Of a DNA stretch of 64,000 nucleotides, positions 36,116 through 45,160 are shown piece after piece. The notes below the pieces were generated by a model. The model was given only the letters and a program-made list of their open reading frames with translations. It was not told the DNA's origin and did no database searches. Source of the DNA: Leeia oryzae DSM 17879 (GTDB taxonomy: Bacteria > Pseudomonadota > Gammaproteobacteria > Burkholderiales > Leeiaceae); NCBI RefSeq assembly GCF_000376945.1, contig NZ_AQXU01000023.1, positions 124,001 to 188,000 of the forward strand, written 5' to 3'. Each line of letters begins with the position of its first letter. The first letter of the stretch is position 1. Both the position numbers and the translations under genes were made by a program.

Positions 36116-37756
36116 ATGCGTTTTTCACGACTCCCACTCAAAACCCGTCTTGTCACCGCTTTTCTGGTTGTTATCATTGGCTTTCTGGCCCTTGGCATTA
36201 CATCCTTGTTTGATCTGAAATCTTCCATGCTGGAAGATCATCGCATACAGGTCAGGTCTGTCACGCAAAGTGCGCTGGCAACGCTGGCACATTACGAATC
36301 CTTGCAGGAAAAAGGCCATCTCAGCAAGGCTGAAGCCCAGCGACAAGCGATTGCTTCGTTGAGGAACCTGCGCTTTGACGGCAAGAACTATGTGTTTGTG
36401 CTGGATACGTCTTACCGGTTTGTATTAAGTCCGGCCAAACCGGAAATGGAAGGCAAATCTGCCAGAGATTACAAGGATGGCAACGGCAAACCTGCCATGC
36501 AGTATATCGTAGCGGCGGCGCAAGGCAGCCCGGAGGGCGGATTTGTTGATTACCTCTGGCCGAAACCCGGTTTTAAAGAAGCGCAGCCCAAAGTATCGTA
36601 TTCCTACCTGTTTTCCCCTTGGGGTTGGGTGATCGGCTCGGGCATTTATGTCAATGATGTATCGGATGCATTCTGGCATAACACATTAGAGTTTTTGCTA
36701 CTGGCCTCGCCAATCCTGCTGCTGATTGTGGGCATCTTTATCTGGATCAGCAGGAGCATCCTGGGGCAGTTGGGCGGGGAGCCTGCCTATGCGGTGGCCG
36801 TGGTTCAGTCTATTGCCCGCGGGCATCTGGATACCGACGTAAACCTCAAGGGGGCGCAAAAAGGCAGCATGTTGTCTGCCGTGGCGGACATGCGGGATAG
36901 CCTGGTGGTGATGCTGAAAAAAATGACGGCTGTATCCGATACCATTACGGAACACGCCCAGCATTTTTCGACATCGGCACACGAAGTGGCGGCGGCCAGT
37001 CATCAGCAAGCCCAAGCCACGTCCGCCTGTGCTGCGGCACTGGAAGAAGTGACGGTAAGCATCAACGAGGTATCGGAAATTGCGCAAGTGACAGCCGAGC
37101 ACGCAGAAAGTACCGTGAAGATTTCCAATCAGGGTGAGCTGGCCGTCAAGCAGGCAGCGCAAGAAGTGGTGGCGGTTGAGCAATTGATTGCAACCTCGGC
37201 CAGCAAGGTGAGCGAGCTCAAATCCAGATCAGAGGAAATCGGCCACATCGCCGGGGTAATCAAGGAGATTGCTGACCAGACCAATCTGCTGGCGCTCAAT
37301 GCCGCCATTGAAGCGGCACGCGCAGGAGAACAGGGAAGGGGCTTTGCCGTGGTGGCAGATGAAGTCCGCAAACTGGCCGAAAGAACCACCAGTGCCACCA
37401 AACTGATCAGTGACACGGTATCTGCCGTTGAGTCAGAAACAGACGGTGTGGTGAACGCCATGCAGGCTGCCGTACCGCAAGTACAGGCCAGTCTGGCCCA
37501 GGTTCAGCAGGTTTCCGGTATTTTGAGCGACATACGGCTGCAGGCAGATGATTCGCAGATCAAAGCCAGGGAAGTGGTGCAAGCTACCAAGGCGCAAAGC
37601 ATTGCCGCCAACGATATCGCCGCCAATGTAGAGCATATTGCGAGCATGGCAGAAGAAGTCAGTGCCACCATGGAAGGCAATGCCGGCGTCGCCAACGAGA
37701 TGGGTAACCTGTCCCATTCTTTGCAGGCGGCAGTGGCTCAGTTCAAACTGCCGTAA
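36116..37756 (+). CDS. Methyl-accepting chemotaxis protein with single Cache domain
   Basis: 546 aa. Membrane segment 1 (about 12-32), periplasmic single-Cache (sCache_2) sensor with [20 protein letters not shown] and [22 protein letters not shown], membrane segment 2 (about 190-212), a HAMP-like linker, and a cytoplasmic signalling hairpin with the invariant tip [20 protein letters not shown] followed by [15 protein letters not shown]. It relays ligand occupancy to CheA/CheW. sCache_2 sensors commonly bind small carboxylates; the ligand here is unknown. No C-terminal CheR/CheB-docking pentapeptide. The start at 36116 follows GGAGA; the frame is open from 36098. Isolated from other chemotaxis genes. 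Confidence 0.93.
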   Translation: MRFSRLPLKTRLVTAFLVVIIGFLALGITSLFDLKSSMLEDHRIQVRSVTQSALATLAHYESLQEKGHLSKAEAQRQAIASLRNLRFDGKNYVFVLDTSYRFVLSPAKPEMEGKSARDYKDGNGKPAMQYIVAAAQGSPEGGFVDYLWPKPGFKEAQPKVSYSYLFSPWGWVIGSGIYVNDVSDAFWHNTLEFLLLASPILLLIVGIFIWISRSILGQLGGEPAYAVAVVQSIARGHLDTDVNLKGAQKGSMLSAVADMRDSLVVMLKKMTAVSDTITEHAQHFSTSAHEVAAASHQQAQATSACAAALEEVTVSINEVSEIAQVTAEHAESTVKISNQGELAVKQAAQEVVAVEQLIATSASKVSELKSRSEEIGHIAGVIKEIADQTNLLALNAAIEAARAGEQGRGFAVVADEVRKLAERTTSATKLISDTVSAVESETDGVVNAMQAAVPQVQASLAQVQQVSGILSDIRLQADDSQIKAREVVQATKAQSIAANDIAANVEHIASMAEEVSATMEGNAGVANEMGNLSHSLQAAVAQFKLP

Positions 37757-37818
37757 GGCTGCCAAACCCGGTACAGGCGTCCGGCAATCTTGCAGGATGC
37801 CTGTGCCGGTTAGCCTGT

Positions 37819-38160
37819 CTATTTACCAAACCCGTAGGCACGCTCCACTTTGGCGACCCGTGTAAATGCAGCCTCATACCATTGCTGGTGGCCCTTCTGG
37901 ATGGCCAGCTGGTGTTCGGCGTGCTGCCGCCATCCCTTAATTGAAGCCTCGTCCTGCCAGTAAGACACGGTAATGCCTAAACCGTTGTCTGCCCGTACAG
38001 ACTCAACACCAAGAAACCCGGGTTGTTGTGCCGCGAGCGCCACCATTTTATCGGCCATCTCGGCATAGCCCTCATCTACTTGAGTTCTGACTGAGGTAAA
38101 AATAACGGCATAGAACGGTGGAGCAGGGAGGTCGGCAATACCTGTAGTCGGATCAGACAT
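37819..38160 (-). CDS. Antibiotic biosynthesis monooxygenase (ABM) domain protein
   Basis: 113 aa from the ATG at 38160, which follows AAAGGA at good spacing; the longer frame to 38358 lies inside the upstream gene. A single ABM ferredoxin-like fold with FYAVIFTSVRTQVDEGYAEMADKMVALAAQQPGFLGVESV and the ITVSYWQDEASIKGWRQHAEH motif, which is the usual signature of YgiN/HmoA-like proteins. These act on quinones or heme, or have unknown substrates. The first codons overlap the preceding amidotransferase gene by eight bases, so they are translationally coupled. Confidence 0.85.
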   Translation of the reverse strand: MSDPTTGIADLPAPPFYAVIFTSVRTQVDEGYAEMADKMVALAAQQPGFLGVESVRADNGLGITVSYWQDEASIKGWRQHAEHQLAIQKGHQQWYEAAFTRVAKVERAYGFGK

Positions 38161-38887
38161 CGATAGTCCTTTCAGCCTGTTGCTGGTGGTAAATGACGGC
38201 ATCAAAAAATGCGTTACATAACGGATGAACCGAGTTGCCCAGTGCCCGCCGTTCTGGCTGGTAAAGGGTGGCCACAAAGAATGGATGAGGCTGATACTGG
38301 ACTGCACGTACATCGCCTTGTTCATCGACTGCCGCAATCCTGAGCCCGGACATGGCATCTTGCTGGCTGAACAATAGCGGGTAATAGTGTTTGTTCACGC
38401 CATAATTGCAATGGTACATTTCGGTCGCATGGGGTGTCATATAGATTTTCCTGAGGATGCTGTCCGTGGGGAAAATCACTTCTCCACCCGTTTCGACCAA
38501 CGAGCAGGACAACGCTGATATCACGTTCTCTTTGGCATCCGGGGTTTCTTCTGCGTGGCTGGCATTATCAACTCCCTTGGCATGACGGGCGAACTCGATA
38601 ATGGCATGCTGGAATCCGCCGCACGTACCCAGAAACGGGATCTGACGTTCTCTGGCATACCGGATGGCCTTGAACACTCCGTCGGGATTTTTATACGGAC
38701 TGCCCGGCACGCACCATACGCCGTCTGCGTCTGCCAGTGATTGGGCATGATGAATGTGCTCTGTTCCGAGCCAGACAGCATTTATCGGCTGTTCACTGGT
38801 TTTGTTGAAGATTGCAATGGAGGCATTAATGGCGTTATGCGCCGTAATGTGTGCATTGAAGTCACCGATCAGGTAAATCGTAGGCAT
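38153..38887 (-). CDS. CTP-synthase-like class I glutamine amidotransferase
   Basis: 244 aa, resembling only the glutaminase half of CTP synthase, with no synthetase domain. The nucleophile elbow GTCGGFQHA carries Cys89. The partner histidine and glutamate lie in QYQPHPFFVATLYQPE, where the spacing is longer than in classical GATases. LIGDFNAHITAHNAINASI begins the domain. Proteins of this kind are labelled CTP synthase C-terminal-related (seleno)proteins in databases; Cys replaces selenocysteine here. The reaction is unknown. It is followed by an overlapping ABM monooxygenase gene and divergent from a MetR-like regulator, a unit of three that may share a pathway. Confidence 0.82.
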   Translation of the reverse strand: MPTIYLIGDFNAHITAHNAINASIAIFNKTSEQPINAVWLGTEHIHHAQSLADADGVWCVPGSPYKNPDGVFKAIRYARERQIPFLGTCGGFQHAIIEFARHAKGVDNASHAEETPDAKENVISALSCSLVETGGEVIFPTDSILRKIYMTPHATEMYHCNYGVNKHYYPLLFSQQDAMSGLRIAAVDEQGDVRAVQYQPHPFFVATLYQPERRALGNSVHPLCNAFFDAVIYHQQQAERTIDV

Positions 38888-39039
38888 GGCGTCAGAGTCC
38901 TTGTGCGTATTTCTTAAATGAAAAATACTTGTGCCGGCCAGATGTATGAGTCATCATGAATAGCCAACAACGTTGATTTTCCATCGATAAATCCAGCTGT
39001 ACAAACGGAATGTTTTTATCTTAAACATGAATAAATTTT

Positions 39040-39966
39040 ATGAAAAATCTCGGTCCGCTAGAAATACGACACCTGGAAACACTACTGTCACTGGAGCAGA
39101 CAGGCAGCTTTACAGAAACAGGCAAAGCACTGCACCTGACGCAATCCGCCATTTCTTACCAGATCAAACAGCTGGAAGAACATTACGAAACGCCCTTGCT
39201 GGTCAGAAAGTCCAATCCACCACAGTTCACGGCCGCTGGCTTGAACCTGATTCAGCTCGCTAAAGACGTCAGAAGCCTGCTCCGTTTTCATCAGGAGAAA
39301 ATGGACCATATTATTCATGGCGAAGCAGGGCGGTTGAGGATCAGCGTTGCGTGCCATTCGTCATTTGACTGGCTGCTGCCAGCCAATGATGCCTTTCACA
39401 AGAAATGGCCGGACGTTGAGCTGGACTTTGTGCTTGGCTGGCAGGCAGACCCGGTGACGCTGCTAAGGCAAGGCACGGCGGATCTTGTCATCATGTCCGA
39501 ACCTGCCGAATTACCCGGTATATCGGTGCATCCCTTGTTCAGCTTTGATATTCGGGCCATTGTGGCCAAGGATCATCCGGCTGCTCAAAACCGCTTTATC
39601 AGTGCAGAAGACTTCAAAGATGAAACACTGGTTTGCTATCCGTTGCCAGACCATCGACTGGATGTGGTGCATCGCGTTCTGACACCCGCTGGTATCAAGC
39701 CCGAGAAACGCCATGTCGAACTGACGGCCGCCATCATCCAGTTAGTGGCCCTGAGACAAGGGATTGCCGCATTGCCAGCATGGAGCGCGGCACCGTACGA
39801 ACAACGTGGGTATATCGTCACAAAACCCGTTACTCACGAAGGCCTGACGTGTAATTTGTACGCGGCCACACTGACAGATTATGGCGATTTGCTTTTTGTG
39901 CAGGAATTTATTTCAGAAATTCGCAAAGCCGGTTTGGCGTTGATTGAAGGGAGTTATCGGGCGTAA
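39040..39966 (+). CDS. MetR-like LysR-family regulator
   Basis: 308 aa: N-terminal helix-turn-helix (IRHLETLLSLEQTGSFTETGKALHLTQSAISYQIKQLEE) and a periplasmic-binding-protein-like effector domain. ISVACHSSFDWLLPANDAFHKKWPDVELDF closely follows the MetR pattern, in which homocysteine is coactivator. It is divergent from the amidotransferase-ABM pair with a 150-bp intergenic region, the classic LysR arrangement, and is the likely regulator of that pair. A full MetR box (TGAA-N5-TTCA) was not evident there, so its ligand and targets may differ from MetR. Confidence 0.88.
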   Translation: MKNLGPLEIRHLETLLSLEQTGSFTETGKALHLTQSAISYQIKQLEEHYETPLLVRKSNPPQFTAAGLNLIQLAKDVRSLLRFHQEKMDHIIHGEAGRLRISVACHSSFDWLLPANDAFHKKWPDVELDFVLGWQADPVTLLRQGTADLVIMSEPAELPGISVHPLFSFDIRAIVAKDHPAAQNRFISAEDFKDETLVCYPLPDHRLDVVHRVLTPAGIKPEKRHVELTAAIIQLVALRQGIAALPAWSAAPYEQRGYIVTKPVTHEGLTCNLYAATLTDYGDLLFVQEFISEIRKAGLALIEGSYRA

Positions 39967-39990
39967 TGACAAACAGCCGGCATATAATCA

Positions 39991-40338
39991 TTATTTGATC
40001 ATTAACTGAAAGTTTTTAAGGTTGTTTTTGTAGTCGAGTGTGGTCTGTACTGCACATTTGAACCAAATGTTATCAGCACCATTACCGAACTTGTCTAGCG
40101 CCTCTTTGTTACCTGCTTCCGTCAGCATTAATGGCCGACCGCATGTATCTTGCCGATACTGAAAAAATGACTTGGGCGTTTGCCTGGGCAGGGTTTTATC
40201 CAGCTGGGCCAGCTTACCCATACGGCAAGAAGATATCTCTGCATGCGACAAGACCTGGCCGTTACAAAGCCATTTTTCTGCGTTATCTGCATATGCCAGG
40301 GTCGATAGCAATAAAAACGAACATAAAGTATATTTCAT
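39991..40338 (-). CDS. Small exported cysteine protein, LprI-like (paralog A)
   Basis: 115 aa from the ATG at 40338. Signal peptide (LCSFLLLSTLAYA), then a mature domain of about 95 residues with four cysteines, in WLCNG, SCRM, DTCGRP and FKCAV. The pattern LSHAEISSCRMGKLAQLDKTL, then FFQYRQDTCG, resembles the LprI domain (cysteine after a helix, a leucine-aspartate helix, then RdaC), a family containing a mycobacterial lysozyme inhibitor. This assignment is tentative. It is closely related over its whole length to the protein at 40856-41203 on the opposite strand. Confidence 0.7.
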   Translation of the reverse strand: MKYTLCSFLLLSTLAYADNAEKWLCNGQVLSHAEISSCRMGKLAQLDKTLPRQTPKSFFQYRQDTCGRPLMLTEAGNKEALDKFGNGADNIWFKCAVQTTLDYKNNLKNFQLMIK

Positions 40339-40382
40339 GGGCTGTGTAACTTTCAGGGCTAAATAATGTATGCAGGGTCTAA

Positions 40383-40640
40383 TCAGCGCATCCTGAGACG
40401 GATACCACGAATCAGAAGTCTGGCGAAGCCCAGTGCAGCGGCTAGAGATGCAACAACAGCGACAGGCCAATAAAGCCAATCGTAGAGCGTCTTTTCCCAG
40501 TCTGCCCACTGAAAAACCCTGGCAACATCAGGACATCCATCCGTCAACTGAGCATCAAGGTAGGCAAAACTAATTATCCCGGCCAAAAAAAAGATAGCGA
40601 ACACCAGCACAAGCAGCAGCAGAGGTTTTTTCTTTTGCAT
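40383..40640 (-). CDS. Small two-pass membrane protein of unknown function
   Basis: 85 aa: membrane segment 1 (about 6-28, LLLLVLVFAIFFLAGIISF), a short loop with one cysteine (DGCPDV) and a WADWEKTLYDWLYW aromatic patch, membrane segment 2 (about 58-77), and a basic RLLIRGIRLRMR tail. No family recognised. It lies between the two inverted copies of the cysteine protein and on the same strand as copy A, 44 bases upstream of it. Confidence 0.65.
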   Translation of the reverse strand: MQKKKPLLLLVLVFAIFFLAGIISFAYLDAQLTDGCPDVARVFQWADWEKTLYDWLYWPVAVVASLAAALGFARLLIRGIRLRMR

Positions 40641-40855
40641 GGTGGTAGAGATTTGCTGTAAACAAGATATGCAAATGGTATCAGGAGAGTCAGGCGGTTT
40701 CTAACAATATTTTCGGAATTTTCTGGGTGTTATAGGTCCATACTTTATTTCGCATAATTTATATTATGTAAAATAGTATCTGCAAAGATGCGAACTACGG
40801 TTAATATGCCTTTGGTATACTTGATGCCTTGGTTCATACAAAGGCTTCACTCCCC

Positions 40856-41203
40856 ATGAAACACATTTTGCTTTCCCTGTTGCTACTGTCAGGTTTCTCA
40901 TCTGCTGCTCCTATCGAGAAATGGCTTTGTAATGGACAAGGCTTATCACATGCAGAAATATCTGTTTGCCGCATGCAAAAACTTGAAGAACTTGATAAAA
41001 CCTTGCCGAAGCAAACCCCTAAGTCTTTTTTTCAATACCGGCAAGATACTTGCGGACGCCCTTTGATGCTCACAGAATCGGGTGATAAAGAAGCTCTGGA
41101 TAAGTATGGCAATGGTGCTGATGGCGTTTGGTTCAGATGCGCAGTTCAGACCACGCTTGATTACAAGAAGAATCTCAAAAATTTCCAGTTACTGATCAAG
41201 TGA
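40856..41203 (+). CDS. Small exported cysteine protein, LprI-like (paralog B)
   Basis: 115 aa from the ATG at 40856, with signal peptide (LLSLLLLSGFSSA) and the same mature pattern as paralog A: four cysteines at matching positions, and shared runs TPKSFFQYRQDTCGRPLML and LKNFQL. Identity to A is high over the mature chain, including at the DNA level. The two genes point away from each other around a small membrane-protein gene, so this is an inverted duplication. Tentatively LprI-like and periplasmic. The ATG at 40829 is an alternative start but would weaken the signal peptide. Confidence 0.7.
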   Translation: MKHILLSLLLLSGFSSAAPIEKWLCNGQGLSHAEISVCRMQKLEELDKTLPKQTPKSFFQYRQDTCGRPLMLTESGDKEALDKYGNGADGVWFRCAVQTTLDYKKNLKNFQLLIK

Positions 41204-41392
41204 AGGCTTAAGGTCTGGAACTGATGCCGTAAAGTTGGACAGTTAAGCCTGCGTGGTAACTAAGCCATTCCTCCTGGCAAGCCATCAGCCGGATAGTTAG
41301 TTCTGACATAGAATTATATGCTGGACTTTGGTTGTCTGTGACGGCATACTTTTTACTACAAAAAAACTAATGCCCGCATGAAAGACGCTTAA
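41204..41392. other. Short intergenic stretch with an inverted repeat
   Basis: AGGCTTAA (41204-41211) and TTAAGCCT (41243-41250) are perfect complements with a 31-base loop, directly after the paralog B stop. No U run. A possible weak terminator or nothing. Confidence 0.25.
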
Positions 41393-42574
41393 ATGAATAA
41401 CCGTGATTTCATTCTTCCCGATATCCTTGCCCATGAAGCAGACATGCTGGCCATCCGGCATCAGATTCATCAGCATCCGGAACTTAGTTTTGAAGAAGTG
41501 GCGACAAGTGATCTGGTTGCCCGGTTATTGGCTGAATGGGGTTATGAAGTGCATCGAGGCCTGGGCAAGACGGGGGTGGTTGGCACGCTCAAGCGCGGGA
41601 CTAGCCCCAGGTCCATCGGTATCCGGGCAGACATGGATGCCCTCCCCATTCAGGAAGAAACCGGCTTGCCCTATGCCAGTCGCCATCAGGGGAAAATGCA
41701 TGCGTGCGGGCATGATGGTCATACGGCGATTTTATTATCTGCGGCCAGGTATCTGGCATCCCAAGCGGATTTTGATGGCACGGTTCATCTGATTTTTCAG
41801 CCAGCAGAAGAAGGTGGCGGCGGTGCTTACCAGATGATGCAAGACGGTTTGTTTGAATGCTTCCCGTGTGATGCCGTCTTCGGCTTGCACAATATGCCCG
41901 GATATCCGACTGGCTTGCTGGGTTTCAGGGCGGGGCCGTTCATGGCATCTTCTGATTCTGTTCATATCAAAATCAGTGGCAAGGGTGGCCATGGGGCCAT
42001 GCCTCACAAAGCAGTCGACCCGATTGTAGTGGGTGCTTCCATTGTCATGGCCTTGCAAAGCATTGTGTCACGTAATGTCCCACCGCTAGAAACCGCTGTG
42101 GTGACGGTTGGGTATTTTCATGCAGGCCATGCCTCCAATGTGATTCCGGATACCGCTGAAATGGAACTTAGCGTGCGGGCCATGACATTTGAGGTTCGCC
42201 AATTGCTGCTCAAACGGATTGAGGAAACCGTGCAGGCGCAAGCCGCCAGTTTTGGGGCGGCTGCCGAGATCAACATCCACGACCCCTACCCGCCTTTGAT
42301 TAACCATGCCAAAGAAACCGAGTTTGCACGTCAGGTGGCGGTAGACTGGCTGGGTGAGCAAGGACTGATTCCGGATTTGCAACCGATTACAGGCAGTGAG
42401 GACTTTTCTTTCATGCTGGAGAAGGTGCCTGGGTGTTATTTGCTGATTGGCAACGGAGATGGCGAAGGCGGCTGCATGGTGCATAACCCTGGTTATGACT
42501 TCAATGATGACTGTTTGTCTGTCGGGGCCAGTTACTGGGTGAAGTTGGTCGAAAAGTATTTGTCCAATTCGTAA
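41393..42574 (+). CDS. M20-family amidohydrolase (hippurate hydrolase/aminoacylase type)
   Basis: 393 aa zinc-dependent amidohydrolase that removes acyl groups from N-acyl amino acids. Motifs: RHQIHQHPELSFEE, RADMDALPIQEETGLPYAS, the metal-binding MHACGHDGHTAILL, FQPAEEGGGGAYQMM with the catalytic glutamate, a dimerisation (lid) domain with KISGKGGHGAMPH, and the C-terminal TGSEDFSFM. Length and motifs match HipO-type enzymes; the substrate cannot be told. A shared hairpin follows, separating it from the opposing MFS gene. Confidence 0.92.
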   Translation: MNNRDFILPDILAHEADMLAIRHQIHQHPELSFEEVATSDLVARLLAEWGYEVHRGLGKTGVVGTLKRGTSPRSIGIRADMDALPIQEETGLPYASRHQGKMHACGHDGHTAILLSAARYLASQADFDGTVHLIFQPAEEGGGGAYQMMQDGLFECFPCDAVFGLHNMPGYPTGLLGFRAGPFMASSDSVHIKISGKGGHGAMPHKAVDPIVVGASIVMALQSIVSRNVPPLETAVVTVGYFHAGHASNVIPDTAEMELSVRAMTFEVRQLLLKRIEETVQAQAASFGAAAEINIHDPYPPLINHAKETEFARQVAVDWLGEQGLIPDLQPITGSEDFSFMLEKVPGCYLLIGNGDGEGGCMVHNPGYDFNDDCLSVGASYWVKLVEKYLSNS

Positions 42575-42588
42575 TGCAGGATATCTGA

Positions 42589-42613
42589 CCCGGCATGAGC
42601 CCGACATGCCGGG
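42589..42613. terminator. Shared terminator between the amidohydrolase and the MFS gene
   Basis: CCCGGCATG (42589-42597) and CATGCCGGG (42605-42613), a perfect 9-bp stem with a 7-base loop between convergent genes, followed by CGCTTTG. Confidence 0.6.
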
Positions 42614-42620
42614 CGCTTTG

Positions 42621-43793
42621 CTATTTCACGACTTGAACATGATCCACCTTGTATTTCATGGTATTGCGAATGCTGGAAGGGCCAATGACCAGCATCCCTA
42701 CCCCTGCAATCACCATCAGATAGAAAGCGTGATCCAGCCCGGTTTTCTCTGCAACGTAACCGACAAAGGGTGGCCCCATCAGGTACATGCTGTAGCCAAA
42801 CGTGGCTGCAGCAGAAATATTGATGGATGAGCATTTGATATTGCGTGCGGCAGCGCGGAAAGCCAGTGGTATCACATTGGCAATACCCACCCCGACCAGT
42901 ACAAAACCGATGATGCACACCAGTGTATCTAGCTGGCTTAGTACAAGTGCCATGCCAGTGAGGGTAAGGTATCCGGAAATCTTGATCAGCCGGATTTCCC
43001 CCAGTATGCCCACCAGTTGATCCCCAACCAAACGTGTAACCGCCATGGCCAGCATGAACCATGTAAAACCTACGGATGAAAATTGTGTGGTCACATGAAG
43101 GTAGTTGAGCAGATAAATGGCGCTCCAGTCCGTTACCGTGCCTTCAATAAACATGGCCAGCCCTGCCAGACCACCCAAAAACCATACTTCCGGCGATATG
43201 TCTTTCAGTTTGAATCCATGTTTGTCGTCTACGCGGCCCTTTTTATTAAGACCCAGATACATCACGGTGATGTATACCAAAAGGATCATGGTCGCAGGCA
43301 AAAGCAAGATCATCTTGAAAGGCACGTGATGGTGAATGGCGAAGCCGAACATGATAGAACCTAATGCACAACCCACGCTCCACGCCCCATGAAATGAGGA
43401 CATCATCGGGCGTAAGGCATCTCTTTCTACGTAAGACCCGTACAAGCTTTGAAAAACATCTGCTGCGCCGTTAGCCATGCCAAGAATGGCCAGAAAAATG
43501 ACCAGTTGGCCCAGATTCTGAATATAAAACACACATAAGAGTGCGCTGGCAAATAACAGCATCAGGTACTTGAGCGCGCGTGCCGCCCCCAGTTTTTTGG
43601 CCACTTCCGGTGCAATTTTCATGGCCAGAATGGCCCCCACAGAGAAGCCGAACAAGCCGGCACTGAGCTGGAATGGGGTTAAGCCGAGACGGGATTTGAT
43701 GAAGGGAATCGATGCTGCCCAAGAACCGATGGCGATACCATTCGCGAAAAATACCAAAGTGGCAGCGAGCCTGCTTCTTACTGTAACAATCAA
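42621..43793 (-). CDS. Major facilitator superfamily transporter (YbjJ-like)
   Basis: About 390 aa from a TTG at 43793; the open frame continues to an ATG at 43850 but the first 19 residues are cysteine/arginine-rich and not family-like. Twelve membrane segments are visible, starting with LAATLVFFANGIAIGSWAASIPF. MKIAPEVAKKLGAARALK is the cytoplasmic loop 2-3 motif, and FQSLYGSYVERDALRPMMSSFHGAWSVGCALG is characteristic of the YbjJ/sugar-MFS branch (fucose-permease-like). An inner-membrane exporter or importer of unknown substrate. The start is uncertain: AGAAAGA precedes the TTG by eight bases. Confidence 0.85.
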   Translation of the reverse strand: MIVTVRSRLAATLVFFANGIAIGSWAASIPFIKSRLGLTPFQLSAGLFGFSVGAILAMKIAPEVAKKLGAARALKYLMLLFASALLCVFYIQNLGQLVIFLAILGMANGAADVFQSLYGSYVERDALRPMMSSFHGAWSVGCALGSIMFGFAIHHHVPFKMILLLPATMILLVYITVMYLGLNKKGRVDDKHGFKLKDISPEVWFLGGLAGLAMFIEGTVTDWSAIYLLNYLHVTTQFSSVGFTWFMLAMAVTRLVGDQLVGILGEIRLIKISGYLTLTGMALVLSQLDTLVCIIGFVLVGVGIANVIPLAFRAAARNIKCSSINISAAATFGYSMYLMGPPFVGYVAEKTGLDHAFYLMVIAGVGMLVIGPSSIRNTMKYKVDHVQVVK

Positions 43794-43924
43794 CGTATTT
43801 CTTTCTGTACTACAACTTCTGCACCGCATGCAGCGGCACCGGAACTGCATATTTCATATTGGCATCCGGGTGTTACACAAACCGGATGGTGTTATTGCTG
43901 CTGGAGGTATCAGCCAAACCTTGC

Positions 43925-45067
43925 TCAAACGGACAAGCGGTTGCGCCCCTGCTCTTTGGCCCTGTACAGGGCCTGATCCGCCGCCTTGAGCAAATCCTCC
44001 GACTTCTCGAATTGGCCACTGTCCGTTGCGGCGATGCCAATACTGAAATTGACCGGAATTTCCTTGCCCTCGGTCCGGATGGACTGATGTTGCTGGCGGG
44101 CCAGTAATTCTTCTGCAATCGATACCCCGACGCTTTGCGAGGTTCTTGGCAGGATGATCACAAACTCTTCACCACCATACCGGCCGAAAAAGTCACTGAT
44201 ACGTAACCTGGTTTTCACGCTGGTGGCAACTGTTTTCAATACTTCATCCCCTGCGAAATGGCCAAAGCAATCGTTGATATGCTTGAAGTAATCCAGATCA
44301 AACATCAGCAGGCACAGCGGGGTTTTGTGCCGAACCGATTCTGCAAACCTTTTTTGCAACTCCTGCACAATCGCACGCCGGTTGCCGATACCAGTCAGCT
44401 CATCTTGCATGGCCAGAGTCTTGATGTAGTGATCAGACCTGTCTTTGTACATGCCGATAATACCCACCGCCGTAAACAAGACGAATACACCGCCGCTCAT
44501 AAACGTCCAGGTCTGTATTAAACCGGGGTGCCAGACTGCCTGAGGAGATGTGATGCCAGCGAGCATCGCGATCATGCGTGAAGCAAATATCAGCACGCCA
44601 ATAGTCACGCCACACAGCAGCAACCGATAACTGTTGCCAGACGTGTCATGCCTTCTGACCCAGACTGTCATGAACAGGCTCAGCATTTGCAATAGCATCA
44701 GCAGTGACATGGTGGAAAAACGTAATGCCTGCTGGTTGAGCAAAACGATCGTAGAAACAAATACCAGTGCTACAGGCACCATCACCAGTTTGCAATTAAC
44801 CGGCTTGAGATAAAAGCGGTAAATGGCAGCCAGGAAAAACCCAAATGCGGCAGACACGAGCGTATTGCCGGCAATAATGGAAAATGCTTCAGGAATCACT
44901 GCACGAAACGCGACCACAGGGACACCGATGGCATGACATAGCAGACCAATGCTGAACAATCTAAACCCTGGTACATGCTCCTTGGAGGAAACACAACGCA
45001 AAGCAATGGCCATGGCAAGGGAAACTACTGCAACCATGGCAGCCATGGTGGGAACATCAAAAATCAT
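43925..45067 (-). CDS. Membrane GGDEF diguanylate cyclase with product-inhibition site
   Basis: 380 aa: six or seven predicted membrane segments over residues 1-215, then a GGDEF domain (DELTGIGNRRAI to the end). The active site is GGEEF, a functional variant. RISD stands five residues before it, so the RxxD inhibitory site is complete. FDLDYFKHINDCFGH carries the metal-binding aspartates. It should synthesise cyclic di-GMP in response to a membrane or periplasmic signal. A lone solute-binding protein gene is just upstream on the same strand (94 bases). Confidence 0.9.
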   Translation of the reverse strand: MIFDVPTMAAMVAVVSLAMAIALRCVSSKEHVPGFRLFSIGLLCHAIGVPVVAFRAVIPEAFSIIAGNTLVSAAFGFFLAAIYRFYLKPVNCKLVMVPVALVFVSTIVLLNQQALRFSTMSLLMLLQMLSLFMTVWVRRHDTSGNSYRLLLCGVTIGVLIFASRMIAMLAGITSPQAVWHPGLIQTWTFMSGGVFVLFTAVGIIGMYKDRSDHYIKTLAMQDELTGIGNRRAIVQELQKRFAESVRHKTPLCLLMFDLDYFKHINDCFGHFAGDEVLKTVATSVKTRLRISDFFGRYGGEEFVIILPRTSQSVGVSIAEELLARQQHQSIRTEGKEIPVNFSIGIAATDSGQFEKSEDLLKAADQALYRAKEQGRNRLSV

Positions 45068-45099
45068 TTTTATCGTATTTCGTGACTTGGGCTACACAC

Positions 45100-45131
45100 A
45101 TCAAGGCATCGTATTCACGCGGCCTTGATGA
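45100..45131 (-). terminator. Inverted repeat after the lone solute-binding protein gene
   Basis: CATCAAGGC (45100-45108) and GCCTTGATG (45123-45131) pair perfectly. It lies between the solute-binding protein gene and the downstream diguanylate cyclase gene. There is no U run, so it may attenuate rather than terminate. Confidence 0.35.
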
Positions 45132-45160
45132 CGGGGGGGATAACACAAGATGGAAGGAAG

